Positions 42,439-51,290 of a stretch of 64,000 nt of DNA are shown here, piece after piece; position 1 is the first letter of the stretch, and the number at the start of each line of letters is the position of its first letter. The DNA is from Rathayibacter oskolensis (lineage in GTDB: Bacteria; Actinomycetota; Actinomycetes; Actinomycetales; Microbacteriaceae), in assembly GCF_900177245.1 (NCBI RefSeq), contig NZ_FXBM01000002.1:62001-126000 (forward strand), given 5' to 3'. The notes beneath the pieces are model-generated. The model saw only the letters and a program-made list of their open reading frames with translations, was not told where the DNA came from and did not search any database. A program made the translations under genes and the position numbers.

Positions 42439-43770
42439 ATGACGAGCACGGTGTCGCAACTCCGACACGAGCTGCGGCACCGCGTGCGGCCGATGCCGGG
42501 GCGGGATCCGGCCGAGAAGGGCCGGACCACCACTCCTCTCGAGCTGCTCTACGACCTCACCTACGTCGTGGCGTTCGGTGCGGCGGCGGATCTCCTCGCC
42601 GAGCACCTGGCGGAGGGCACGGTGTGGCCGGCGCTCGGTGCGTACGCGTTCGCCGTGTGGGCCGTGAGCTGGGCCTGGCTCAACTCGACCTGGTTCGCCT
42701 CCGCCTACGGGAACGACGACCTGCTCGTGCGGCTCGCCACGATCGTGCAGATGATCGGGGTCGTCGTCCTGACGTTCGGGCTCCCGATGAGCTTCGAGCT
42801 GGCGGCGCACGGCGAGAGCCCCAACAACCTCCTCCTCGTCGTCGGCTACCTCGTGATGCGACTGCCGCTGATCGCGCTCTGGCTGCGAGCGGGGGCCCAG
42901 GACCGGGAGCACCGCCGGAACGCTCTCTCGTACATCGCGATCATCGGAACGGCGCAGGTCGGCTGGCTGCTGACCACGCTGGTGCCCGGTCCCGTCGCGC
43001 TGACAGTGGTCGCGCTGGTCGTCCTCGCCCTCGCCGAGATGATCGCTCCGGTGATCGCCGCGAAGCGGTACGGCTTCTCCCCCTGGAACGCCGGGCATCT
43101 CGCGGAACGGTTCTCGCTCCTCACCCTGATCACGATCGGCGAGGTCGTCGCCGGTACCACTGCGGCCGTCGGCGCGCTGACTCAGGAGCAGGGCTGGACC
43201 GTCGAGGCGGTGCTGATCGTGGCCTCCGGGCTCGTCATCGCGGCCTGCGTCTGGTGGACGTACTTCCTGGTCCCCTCGCGCCTCGTGCTCGAGAACCGAC
43301 CAGAGCGCACCGTCGCCTGGCGATACGCGCACCTGCCGCTGTTCGGCTCGATCGCCGCGATCGGCGCGGGACTGCACCTGACGACGATCGCGGTGGAGCG
43401 GGGCGGAGTCTCGCTCCTGGGGATCGCGCTCGCCCTCGCCGCGCCGCTAGCGGTGACCATCGTGCTCGTCTTCTCGACCTGGAGCGTGCTGCTCCGCTCC
43501 TACGACCTCGCGCACCTGCCGCTGCTGGTGCTCACGCTCACGCCGCTCGTGGTGGCCGTGATCGTGGGTGCGAGCGTCCGCCCGGGGGAGGCGCTCGATC
43601 TCGACGAGCGCGGCGGCCTCACCTCGCTGAGCGTGGTCGTCGCGCTCGTGGCTCTGGCTGCGGTGATCGAGGTCGTCGGACACGAGGCCGTCGGGTACAG
43701 GCACACTCTCGCGGCGCTGGAGCGGCATCCGCTGCACCCGTCAGTCCGGGAGGGAGTCGACTCGGTATGA
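42439..43770 (+). CDS. ltrA: Low temperature requirement protein A (LtrA) family membrane protein
   Basis: 443 aa with about 11-12 hydrophobic segments. The family signature appears after a basic N-terminus: TTPLELLYDLTYVVAFGAAA, then WLNSTWFASAYGNDD, and later AERFSLLTLITIGEVVAGTT. LtrA was named from a Listeria mutant unable to grow in the cold; the molecular role is unknown. ATG at 42439 with GAGAGGAAGG upstream. Confidence 0.88.
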   Translation: MTSTVSQLRHELRHRVRPMPGRDPAEKGRTTTPLELLYDLTYVVAFGAAADLLAEHLAEGTVWPALGAYAFAVWAVSWAWLNSTWFASAYGNDDLLVRLATIVQMIGVVVLTFGLPMSFELAAHGESPNNLLLVVGYLVMRLPLIALWLRAGAQDREHRRNALSYIAIIGTAQVGWLLTTLVPGPVALTVVALVVLALAEMIAPVIAAKRYGFSPWNAGHLAERFSLLTLITIGEVVAGTTAAVGALTQEQGWTVEAVLIVASGLVIAACVWWTYFLVPSRLVLENRPERTVAWRYAHLPLFGSIAAIGAGLHLTTIAVERGGVSLLGIALALAAPLAVTIVLVFSTWSVLLRSYDLAHLPLLVLTLTPLVVAVIVGASVRPGEALDLDERGGLTSLSVVVALVALAAVIEVVGHEAVGYRHTLAALERHPLHPSVREGVDSV

Positions 43771-43807
43771 GCCCGCGCCTGCCGACGATCACGTCGTCGG
43801 GGCGGGC
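43771..43807. terminator. Convergent terminator between ltrA and the hydrolase
   Basis: GCCCGC...CCGACGA, loop TCACG, TCGTCGG...GGCGGGC: a stem of 7 perfect inner pairs extended by GC-rich outer pairs, starting directly at the ltrA stop. Confidence 0.65.
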
Positions 43808-43830
43808 CGCTCGTTCCGAGGCATCCTCCC

Positions 43831-44574
43831 TCAGACGTCGACCGACCGGCGCACCGGCGCGAAGGTCGGCGGCTTGTCCGGGCGGAGGAACTCCGCGATC
43901 AGGTCGTGGCAGAGCCGGGGCTTCTCGACGAGCACGCCGTGAGAGGCGTGCGGCACGACCGCGAGCTCGCCGAGCGGCAGGGCTCGGTAGAGCTCGAGGA
44001 TGTGCTCGAGCGGCATGTCGTCGTCGTCACCCACGAGCACCAGGACGGGGAGGCGGATCGAGGCGAGGTCGGTGAGGGTGAGGGTCGGGCCGAGCTCGTG
44101 CATCCGCCGCAGCTTCTCGAGGACGACCGGGTAGTGGTCGAGGCCGTCGGGCGAGACCTCGGCGTACGCCTCCGCCAGGAACGCCGGGACCTCGGAGTCG
44201 AGAGTCTCGGCGGGCCAGCCGTCGAGCGAGAAGACCCCCGAGACGAACACCAGCTGCGACACCAGATCGGGCCGTCGATGCGCGACGAGGAGGGCCACGA
44301 CCGCACCGTCGCTGTAGCCGAGGAGGGGGGACGGCCCTGTGCCGTGCTCCTCGAGGAACGCGATCGTCTCGTCGGCCATCCCCTCGAAGGTCATCGGCGC
44401 CTCGGTGTCGGGCGTGCGGCCGTGGCCGCGTCGATCCGGGGTCAGCACGCGGTACGAGTCGGCGAAGGAGGCGGCGATCGCCGTCAGCGCCCGCGAGTCG
44501 GTTCCTCCGGGGTGCAGCATCGCGAACAGCGGTCCTGCTCCGTACTCCGAGAAGGCCGGCGCCGCGTCGTCCAC
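43831..44574 (-). CDS. Alpha/beta hydrolase
   Basis: 247 aa from the GTG at 44574 (GAGGATGAG upstream). Motifs: LHPGGTDSRAL near the oxyanion site, PDRRGHGRTPD, nucleophile elbow LLGYSDGAVVALLV (Ser in GYSDG), acid strand LVLVGDDDDMP, and catalytic His in VVPHASHGVLVEKP. All triad residues are present. The frame open upstream is low-complexity and not included. Substrate unknown; it is flanked by unrelated genes. Confidence 0.85.
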   Translation of the reverse strand: MDDAAPAFSEYGAGPLFAMLHPGGTDSRALTAIAASFADSYRVLTPDRRGHGRTPDTEAPMTFEGMADETIAFLEEHGTGPSPLLGYSDGAVVALLVAHRRPDLVSQLVFVSGVFSLDGWPAETLDSEVPAFLAEAYAEVSPDGLDHYPVVLEKLRRMHELGPTLTLTDLASIRLPVLVLVGDDDDMPLEHILELYRALPLGELAVVPHASHGVLVEKPRLCHDLIAEFLRPDKPPTFAPVRRSVDV

Positions 44575-44712
44575 GCTCTCATCCTCATCGCACCTGTCAC
44601 CACGCGCAACGGCCGGACGTGACCGGGCAGGTGCCGCTTGTCGCGGCGGGCCGGGTGCGAGAGGCTGACCGGGGGTCGCCGGAGGTGCCGGTGCACGGGA
44701 GGGAGGCAGGCC

Positions 44713-45261
44713 GTGCGCACGCTCACCGCAGGACTCTTCATGTCGGTCGACGGGGTCGTCGAATCGCCGAACCTCTTCCAGTTCGACAGCTTCGACGCCG
44801 AGCTGGGCGCGATGATGGGGCGGATGATCGGGTCGGTCGAGACCGCGGTGCTCGGTCGCGCCGGCTACGAGGAGTGGTCGGAGTACTGGCCCACCGTGGC
44901 CGCAGACGACCCGTTCGGCGCGTTCATCAACCCGATCGAGAAGTACGTGGCGTCGACGACGCTCACCGGCCCGCTCGGCTGGAACGCCACCCTGATCGAG
45001 GGCGACGCCGCCGCGTTCCTCACTCGGCTGAAGCAGACCGACGGAGGCGACATCTCGCTCTTCTCGAGCATCTCGCTCACGCGGGAGCTGCTCTTCGCCG
45101 GGGTCCTCGACGAGCTGACCCTGATGATGCACCCCGTGGTGGCGGGCGCCGGCCGCCGCCTCTTCGAGGAGGGCGACCCGATGACGAGGCTCGAACTGCG
45201 CGACTCCCTGGTCACCAGCGCCGGCAACGCGGTGCTGACCTACGCGGTCCGCGACTTCTGA
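44713..45261 (+). CDS. Dihydrofolate reductase/RibD C-terminal-like protein
   Basis: 182 aa from GTG 44713 (GGGAGG upstream). Matches the RibD_C/DHFR-like family: TAGLFMSVDGVVESPNLF at the start, LGRAGYEEWSEYWP, and the NADPH-side FSSISLTRELL...DELTLMMHPVVAGAGRRLFE. Such stand-alone proteins are NADPH-dependent reductases of unknown substrate and are not the essential folate enzyme. It is followed 35 bases later by the DUF1801 gene, likely co-transcribed. Confidence 0.87.
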   Translation: MRTLTAGLFMSVDGVVESPNLFQFDSFDAELGAMMGRMIGSVETAVLGRAGYEEWSEYWPTVAADDPFGAFINPIEKYVASTTLTGPLGWNATLIEGDAAAFLTRLKQTDGGDISLFSSISLTRELLFAGVLDELTLMMHPVVAGAGRRLFEEGDPMTRLELRDSLVTSAGNAVLTYAVRDF

Positions 45262-45296
45262 ACGACACCCCGGACCACGACCTCGAGGAGACGACC

Positions 45297-45635
45297 ATGA
45301 CCGCGATCGACGACTACATCGCCGCGCAGCCCGAGGCGATGCGCCCGGTCTGCACCGCCCTCGCCGCCGTGCTCGACGGGAGCCTCGAGCGCGCAGAGGG
45401 GACGCTCTGGCACGGTCACCCGGTGTGGATGATCGGCAAGACCCCCGTCGCCGGCTTCAAGGCAGCGTCGAAGGCCGTCACCGTGATGCTGTGGCGCGGT
45501 CAGGACATCGATGCGCCCGGTCTGGCGCCCGCAGGGTCCTTCCGGATGGCGAACGCGAAGATCGCGACCGTCGACCAGGTCGACGCCGAGCAGCTCGGCG
45601 CGTGGCTCCGGGAAGCGGAGGCGCTCGAGCAGTAG
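45297..45635 (+). CDS. DUF1801-family protein
   Basis: 112 aa, small soluble alpha/beta protein. TAIDDYIAAQPEAMRPVCTA at the start, then TLWHGHPVWMIGKTPVAGFK, FRMANAKIATVDQVDAEQLG. The family (related to iron chaperone frataxin-like folds) has no firm function. Ribosome site GAGGAGA precedes ATG 45297. Confidence 0.8.
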   Translation: MTAIDDYIAAQPEAMRPVCTALAAVLDGSLERAEGTLWHGHPVWMIGKTPVAGFKAASKAVTVMLWRGQDIDAPGLAPAGSFRMANAKIATVDQVDAEQLGAWLREAEALEQ

Positions 45636-45751
45636 CGGTCGCTGGTCTGGTGCCGGAGCGCAGTGCGCCCCGAAGCGATCGGCCGTTAGGGAACCGTAAG
45701 GATGTCGGTGTTCCGGGCCTCCGGGACGCGTGGGGCGAGTAGAAACGTCCA

Positions 45752-47737
45752 GTGACCTCCTCCGTAGTCCGCGGCGACGCCGACGCCCTCGAACCCTCGC
45801 CGCTGCGTTCCGCGCGCCCCGGAGGCCTGCGGGCGTGGCTGCTCGAGGGGCTCCGCGACAACGCGGGCACGCACCCCGGGCCGCACTCCTCCGCCGAGAA
45901 GACGCACTCGTGGTGGCGGGTGATGTGCCTGACCGGCGTCGACTACTTCTCGACCCTCGGCTACCAGCCGGCGATCGCGGCGCTCGCCGCGGGGCTGCTC
46001 TCGCCGCTCGCGACGATCGTGCTGGTGCTGCTCACCCTCTTCGGCGCGCTGCCCGTCTACCGCCGCGTGGCGAAGGAGAGCTTCCGCGGCGAGGGCTCGA
46101 TCGCGATGCTCGAGCGGCTCCTGCCCTGGTGGGGCGGCAAGCTCTTCGTGCTGGTGCTGCTGGGCTTCGCGGCCACCGACTTCATGATCACCATCACCCT
46201 GAGCGCGGCCGACGCGACCGCGCACGCGGTCGAGAACCCCTTCGCTCCGGAGTGGTTCCACGGCGCGGAGGTGCCGCTCACCCTGGGCCTGATCACCCTG
46301 CTCGCCGTCGTGTTCCTCCGCGGCTTCAAGGAGGCGATCTCGATCGCGGTCGTGCTCGTCGCCGCGTTCCTCGTGCTCAACGCCGTCGTCATCGTCGTGG
46401 CTCTCGGGCACGTCGCCGAGAACCCGGTCGTCGTCAGCGACTGGTGGTCGGCGCTCAACGCGCAGCACGGCAATCCGCTGATCATGGTCGGCATCGCGCT
46501 GATCGTGTTCCCCAAGCTCGCGCTGGGTCTCTCGGGCTTCGAGACCGGGGTGGCGGTGATGCCGCAGATCCGCGGCGAGGCGGGCGACACCGAGGCGAAC
46601 CCGGCCGGCCGGATCCGCGGCGCCAAGCGGCTGCTGATCACCGCCGCGATCACGATGTCGGCGTTCCTGATCACGTCGAGCTTCGTGACCACGCTGCTGA
46701 TCCCGCAGGCCGAGTTCCGGTCGGGAGGCGAGGCGAACGGCCGCGCCCTCGCCTACCTCGCGCACGAGTACCTCGGCGAGGCGTTCGGCACCGTCTACGA
46801 CATCAGCACGATCTGCATCCTCTGGTTCGCGGGCGCCTCGGCGATGGCGGGGCTGCTGAACATCGTTCCGCGCTACCTCCCCCGCTACGGGATGGCGCCG
46901 CAGTGGGCGGCCGCCGTGCGACCGCTGGTGCTCGTGTTCACGGCCGTGGCGTTCATCATCACGATCCTGTTCGAGGCCGACGTCGACGCCCAGGGCGGCG
47001 CCTACGCGACCGGTGTGCTCGTGCTGATCACCTCCGCCTCCGTCGCCGTGTTCCTGTCGGCCAAGCGCAAGCGGCAGCGCAAGCGCGCGATCGGCTTCGC
47101 GGTCATCGCGCTGGTCTTCGTCTACACGACGGTCGTCAACGTCGTCGAGCGGCCGGACGGCGTGCGGATCGCGGGGGTCTTCATCCTCGGCATCCTCGTC
47201 GTCTCGCTCGTCTCGCGGGTGCACCGCTCGTTCCAGCTGCGCGCCACCTCGGTGACCTTCGACGCCGCCGCGCTCGACTTCGTCACGTCCGACGCCGACG
47301 ACTACGGCGTGATCCGCGTCCTCGCGAACGAGCCCGACGACGGGTCCGAGAGCGAGTACCGGCAGAAGCTCGCCGAGGAGCACCGGCACAGCAACCTGCC
47401 GATGCGCTCCCCCGTGCTGTTCCTCGAGGTGCAGGCGACCGACTCGTCCGACTTCGAGGAGGATCTGCTGGTGCGCGGCGAGGTGCGGCACGGGTTCCGG
47501 GTGCTGACGGTCACCTCCGGCAACATCCCGAACACGATCGCGACGGTGATGCTCGAGATCCGCGACCTGACCGGAGTGATCCCCGAGGTCTACTTCGAGT
47601 GGACGGAGGGCGACCCGCTGACCAACATGTTCCGGTTCCTGATCACCGGCACCGGCGAGGTCGCGCCCGTCACCCGCGAGGTGCTCCGCCGCTCCGAGCC
47701 GCGCCGTTCGCGCCGGCCGGGCGTGCACGTCGGCTGA
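45752..47737 (+). CDS. APC-superfamily amino-acid permease
   Basis: 661 aa. About 12 membrane helices (residues 60-450) beginning [20 protein letters not shown], with [19 protein letters not shown] in the middle; then a cytoplasmic domain of about 190 residues ([19 protein letters not shown] onward). This long-tailed form is common in actinobacteria and the transported amino acid is unknown. The GTG at 45752 overlaps the TGA of a possible 17-codon upstream reading frame (45702-45755). Same superfamily as the partial gene at 1-539. Confidence 0.87.
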   Translation: MTSSVVRGDADALEPSPLRSARPGGLRAWLLEGLRDNAGTHPGPHSSAEKTHSWWRVMCLTGVDYFSTLGYQPAIAALAAGLLSPLATIVLVLLTLFGALPVYRRVAKESFRGEGSIAMLERLLPWWGGKLFVLVLLGFAATDFMITITLSAADATAHAVENPFAPEWFHGAEVPLTLGLITLLAVVFLRGFKEAISIAVVLVAAFLVLNAVVIVVALGHVAENPVVVSDWWSALNAQHGNPLIMVGIALIVFPKLALGLSGFETGVAVMPQIRGEAGDTEANPAGRIRGAKRLLITAAITMSAFLITSSFVTTLLIPQAEFRSGGEANGRALAYLAHEYLGEAFGTVYDISTICILWFAGASAMAGLLNIVPRYLPRYGMAPQWAAAVRPLVLVFTAVAFIITILFEADVDAQGGAYATGVLVLITSASVAVFLSAKRKRQRKRAIGFAVIALVFVYTTVVNVVERPDGVRIAGVFILGILVVSLVSRVHRSFQLRATSVTFDAAALDFVTSDADDYGVIRVLANEPDDGSESEYRQKLAEEHRHSNLPMRSPVLFLEVQATDSSDFEEDLLVRGEVRHGFRVLTVTSGNIPNTIATVMLEIRDLTGVIPEVYFEWTEGDPLTNMFRFLITGTGEVAPVTREVLRRSEPRRSRRPGVHVG

Positions 47738-47741
47738 CGCT

Positions 47742-47787
47742 GGGCCGGCCTCGGGGCGGGTCCGGCTCGTCGGACCCGGGCCGGCCC
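47742..47787. terminator. Convergent terminator between the permease and MFS genes
   Basis: Nested stem: inner GGGTCCG / CGGACCC with a 6-base loop, outer GGGCCGGCC / GGCCGGCCC. It fills the 65-base gap between two converging genes. Confidence 0.75.
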
Positions 47788-47802
47788 GCCCGACCGGAGG
47801 CG

Positions 47803-49260
47803 TCAGTCGCGCACCGTCGACAGCGGCTCGGTGATGCTCTCGAGGCTGCGGCGCTCGGCGTCGACGCCGAAGACCAGGGCGACGACTCCGCCGACGACCA
47901 TCACCGCGGCTCCGACGAAGTAGCCGACGGTGAGAGGTCCGCGGTCGCTGCCGTCGCCGATCAGCACGCCGTAGAGGGTCGGCGCGACCGCGCCGGCGAT
48001 CTGGCCGAGGGTGAAGAAGTACGAGATGGCCTGGCTGCGCAGCTCGAGCGGGAAGATCTCGCTGACGGTCAGGTAGGCGCTCGAGGCGCCGGCGGAGGCG
48101 AAGAAGAACGAGACGCACCAGAGCACGACCTGCGTCGTCGCCGTCAGCACGTCCATGCTGAACAGCAGCGCCGAGAGGGCGAGCACCGCGCCCGAGGCGC
48201 CGTAGGTGAGGAAGATCATCTTCCGCCGGCCCCACACGTCGAACAGGTGGCCGAGCACCAGCGGTCCGACCAGGTTGCCGATCGCGAACGGGAAGAAGAA
48301 GTACGAGACCGCGCTCTGCTCCACTCCGTAGAAGTTCTCGAGCACCAGGGCGTAGGTGAAGAAGATCGCGTTGTAGAGGAACGACTGCGTGATCATCATG
48401 GTCGCGCCCACCAGCGTCCGCTTCGGGTACTGCCTGATCAGCACGCGCGCGATGGTGCGGAACGGGATGTTCTCGGTGGCCTTCACGGTGATCGCCTTCG
48501 AGTCGTCGACCGGCTCGATGGTGCCGCCCTCGGCCTTCACCCGGCGCTCGATCTCGTCGACCGTCCGCTCCGCCTCCTCCTCGCGCCCGTGCGTCATCAG
48601 CCAGCGCGGGCTCTCGGGGATGTGCCGGCGGAGGTAGATGATCGCGAGGCCGAGGATCGGCCCCAGGAAGAACCCGAGCCGCCAGCCGATGTTCTCGGCG
48701 AAGATCTGGTCGTTGAGGAAGAACAGGTTCGCCGCGGAGCCCAGCGCCGCGCCTCCCCAGTAGGTGCCGTTGATCGCGATGTCGACGCGGCCGCGGTACT
48801 TCGAGGGGATCAGCTCGTCGATCGCGGAGTTGATCGCGGCGTACTCACCGCCGATGCCCATGCCCGCGAAGAAGCGGAACACGGCGAGGAACAGGTAGTT
48901 CGGCGCGAGCCCGGCGAGGCCGCTCGCGACGAGGTAGATCACGAGAGTGAGGATGAAGAGCTTGCGGCGGCCGAGCCTGTCGCTGAGCCGCCCGAAGATC
49001 AGGGCGCCGACGATCTGGCCGACCAGGTACACCGTGCCGAGCACGCCGACCTGGGCGGCGTCGAGGTCGAACTCCTTCGCGAAGCCGGCGGAGGCGACGA
49101 TCTGGATCTCGAGTCCGTCGAGGACCCACGAGAAGCCCAGCCCCACCACGATCGACCAGTGGAAGCGCGTCCACGGGAGCCGGTCGATGCGGGCCGGGAC
49201 GAGACTGCGCACGGGACCTTTCGCCTCCGACTCGCGCGAGTCGGTCGTACCTGTCGACAT
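47803..49260 (-). CDS. MFS transporter (sugar porter / metabolite:H+ symporter type)
   Basis: 485 aa from ATG 49260 (ribosome site CAGGAGGG). 12 helices with GRLSDRLGRRKLF after helix 2 and the repeat GHLFDVWGRRKMIF after helix 8, plus ESPRWLM and FFAGMGIGGEYAAINSAI. A cytoplasmic loop of about 60 residues separates the halves. These features fit sugar-porter-like or aromatic-acid-type symporters; the substrate is open. No catabolic gene is linked in its operon. Confidence 0.87.
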   Translation of the reverse strand: MSTGTTDSRESEAKGPVRSLVPARIDRLPWTRFHWSIVVGLGFSWVLDGLEIQIVASAGFAKEFDLDAAQVGVLGTVYLVGQIVGALIFGRLSDRLGRRKLFILTLVIYLVASGLAGLAPNYLFLAVFRFFAGMGIGGEYAAINSAIDELIPSKYRGRVDIAINGTYWGGAALGSAANLFFLNDQIFAENIGWRLGFFLGPILGLAIIYLRRHIPESPRWLMTHGREEEAERTVDEIERRVKAEGGTIEPVDDSKAITVKATENIPFRTIARVLIRQYPKRTLVGATMMITQSFLYNAIFFTYALVLENFYGVEQSAVSYFFFPFAIGNLVGPLVLGHLFDVWGRRKMIFLTYGASGAVLALSALLFSMDVLTATTQVVLWCVSFFFASAGASSAYLTVSEIFPLELRSQAISYFFTLGQIAGAVAPTLYGVLIGDGSDRGPLTVGYFVGAAVMVVGGVVALVFGVDAERRSLESITEPLSTVRD

Positions 49261-49426
49261 GAGAACGCCCTCCTGTCGCCCCGGCGTCGCCCTGGAGGAA
49301 CGCGGTCCCGGTCGCGGCGAGACGACGATAATCCCGCGAGGCCGTGAATATCGACGGGCTATGAACCCCTTGTCTGAGAAAGCGCGCGGGTGTATTCGCA
49401 CGCAGCGCCGGGGTACTGTCGCCGGC

Positions 49427-51178
49427 ATGGTGACGTCCCTCCGTGCTCACCTCGACGCTCAGCTGCCCGGGCCGGAGGCGGCGGATCTCGAGCGCACGCT
49501 CCACGAGCTGCGGAAGGGGGTCGCCCGGGTGCTCGGCGACGAGCTGACCGGCCTCTACCTCACCGGGTCGTTCGCGCTCGGCTGCGGCGACGAGGCGAGC
49601 GACGTCGACGTGATCGTCGTGAGCCGCAGAGCCCTCACGCCGGGGGAGAGCGCGGCGGCGCGCGCCCTCCACTCCGCCCTGCCCGACCTGCCCCTGCGCG
49701 CGGCGGGGCGACTCGAGGTCGGCTGGACCACCGCCTCCGCCCTGCGTCGGCCGCCCGGCGCCACCGGCTCGTGGCTGTACGTCGACAACGGCTCGCGCGA
49801 GCTCGTGGAGTCCTCGCACGACGACTCCTGGAACACGCGATGGCTGCTGCGGCACCGCGGGATCGCGCTGGCGGGTCCGCCCGCCGCGGCGCTCGTGCCC
49901 GAGCCCGATCCCCGCGAGCTGCGCAGGGAGGCGCTCCGTCAGGCGGAGTCGCGTGCCGCATGGATCCGCGACGAGCCCGAGGTGCTGCTCGACGGCTGGG
50001 CGCAGCCGTACGCGGTGCTGACCGTCGCGAGGCTGATGTGGACGGCGACGACGGGCTCGATCGCGGGCAAGGAGGAGGCGGCGCGGTGGCTCGGCAGCGA
50101 GGCCCCCGGATTCCGCCGGGTGCTCGACGCCTCGGTCGGCTACCGGCGGCGCCCCTTCGATCCGGGGGCGAACCGGGCGGATCCGGCGCTCGCGGTGCCC
50201 GCCGCCGCCTTCATCGCCTGGGCCCTGGCCGAGGTGCGCACACGCGTCGAGACCCCGCCGTCAACCGCCCCGCGCGATCCTGCCGCCCTTGGCTACGGTG
50301 GGCGGATGATCGACGCGACGCCTGCGGGCACCCCTTCCTACATCCTCAGCGAGGGTCCCGTCTGGGACGGCGGGACCAGCCGCCTCACCTGGGTCGACAT
50401 CGAGGCGGGCGCGGTGCTCTCGGCGCCGCTCACGGCCGAGGGAGTGGGCGCGATCACGCGCTCGGACGTGGGCGAGCAGGTCGGCTGCGCCCTCCCGCTC
50501 GGCGACGGACGCGTGCTCGTCGCCCTGACCCGCCGGCTCGCGATCCTCGAGGTCGACGGATCGCTGACGCGGGGGTCGGAGCTGCTGCCGGAGGGGCACC
50601 GCTTCAACGACGGCTCGATCGACCCGCAGGGCCGGCTGGTCGTGGGATCGCTCACGCTGGGCGAGTCCGTGGGTGACGACGTCCTCCTCCGGATCGAGCA
50701 CGACGGCTCGGTGACCGTGCTCGATCACGACCTGAAGCTCTCGAACGGGTTGGCCTGGTCGCCCGACGGCTCGGTGATGTACTCGGTCGACACGGAGTCG
50801 GGTGTCGTCTACCGCCGCCCCTACCCCGACGGGGCGCGCGAGACCTTCCTCGAACTCGAGGAGGGCGTGTTCGTCGACGGGATGACCGTCGACTCCGAGG
50901 GTCGGCTCTGGTGCGCGATCTGGGGTGGCAGCGGCGTGCGCGTGTACGACGCGGAGGGGCGACGCGTCGAGGGCGAGGGAATCGCGGTCGACGCCCCGCA
51001 CGTCTCGAGCATCGCCTTCGCGGGGGAGTCGCTCGACGTCGCCGTCCTCTCGTCGGCCTCGCGCGACCTGTCGGCCGAGGAGCGAGCCGCGCATCCGTCG
51101 GCCGGGGCGCTGTGGCTCGCGCGACCGGGCGCCCGGGGGCTTCCCGCGACGCGGTGGGTCGAGACGCGGCTGCCCTGA
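49427..51178 (+). CDS. ANT(3'')-like nucleotidyltransferase fused in frame to an SMP-30/gluconolactonase domain
   Basis: 584 codons with no stop. Residues 1-290: nucleotidyltransferase with LTGSFALGCGDEASDVDVIV (Gly47-Ser48, Asp59, Asp61) and a helical C-terminal part as in aminoglycoside adenylyltransferases. From residue 294: six-bladed SMP-30 propeller (ILSEGPVWDGGTSRLTWVDI, GHRFNDGSIDPQGRLVVGSL, LSNGLAWSPDGSVMYSVDT). The two families are not normally joined. A promoter-like TACGGT and ATG sit exactly at the junction (50306). Either the first gene lost its stop or the pair is a real fusion. The ATG at 49427 follows TACTGT by 7 bases (leaderless). Confidence 0.75.
   Translation: MVTSLRAHLDAQLPGPEAADLERTLHELRKGVARVLGDELTGLYLTGSFALGCGDEASDVDVIVVSRRALTPGESAAARALHSALPDLPLRAAGRLEVGWTTASALRRPPGATGSWLYVDNGSRELVESSHDDSWNTRWLLRHRGIALAGPPAAALVPEPDPRELRREALRQAESRAAWIRDEPEVLLDGWAQPYAVLTVARLMWTATTGSIAGKEEAARWLGSEAPGFRRVLDASVGYRRRPFDPGANRADPALAVPAAAFIAWALAEVRTRVETPPSTAPRDPAALGYGGRMIDATPAGTPSYILSEGPVWDGGTSRLTWVDIEAGAVLSAPLTAEGVGAITRSDVGEQVGCALPLGDGRVLVALTRRLAILEVDGSLTRGSELLPEGHRFNDGSIDPQGRLVVGSLTLGESVGDDVLLRIEHDGSVTVLDHDLKLSNGLAWSPDGSVMYSVDTESGVVYRRPYPDGARETFLELEEGVFVDGMTVDSEGRLWCAIWGGSGVRVYDAEGRRVEGEGIAVDAPHVSSIAFAGESLDVAVLSSASRDLSAEERAAHPSAGALWLARPGARGLPATRWVETRLP
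50306..51178 (+). CDS. SMP-30/gluconolactonase part, probable independent internal start
   Basis: 290 aa when read from the ATG at 50306: MIDATPAGTPSYILSEGPVW starts exactly where SMP-30 proteins usually begin. TACGGT (50294-50299) lies 6 bases upstream, the same spacing and hexamer as before the response regulator at 61983. Metal-ligand positions visible: Glu in SEGPVW, Asn in NDGSID/SNGLAW and Asp in FVDGMTVD. These enzymes hydrolyse sugar lactones with a divalent metal. It may be made both alone and as the tail of the 49427 product. Confidence 0.7.
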   Translation: MIDATPAGTPSYILSEGPVWDGGTSRLTWVDIEAGAVLSAPLTAEGVGAITRSDVGEQVGCALPLGDGRVLVALTRRLAILEVDGSLTRGSELLPEGHRFNDGSIDPQGRLVVGSLTLGESVGDDVLLRIEHDGSVTVLDHDLKLSNGLAWSPDGSVMYSVDTESGVVYRRPYPDGARETFLELEEGVFVDGMTVDSEGRLWCAIWGGSGVRVYDAEGRRVEGEGIAVDAPHVSSIAFAGESLDVAVLSSASRDLSAEERAAHPSAGALWLARPGARGLPATRWVETRLP

Positions 51179-51231
51179 GGCGCGCGCCCGGGGCGGCGGG
51201 CTCTCCCGGGCCGGTACGTCGAGTGCGCGAA

Positions 51232-51264
51232 AGTTGTCGTACTCGGGCGTCGAGTACGACAACT
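51232..51264. terminator. Convergent hairpin terminator
   Basis: Perfect 14-bp arms AGTTGTCGTACTCG / CGAGTACGACAACT with loop GGCGT, between the SMP-30 and GH13 gene ends. Confidence 0.8.
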
Positions 51265-51290
51265 CGTGAGCAGTGGGGTGCCCGGAGCCG

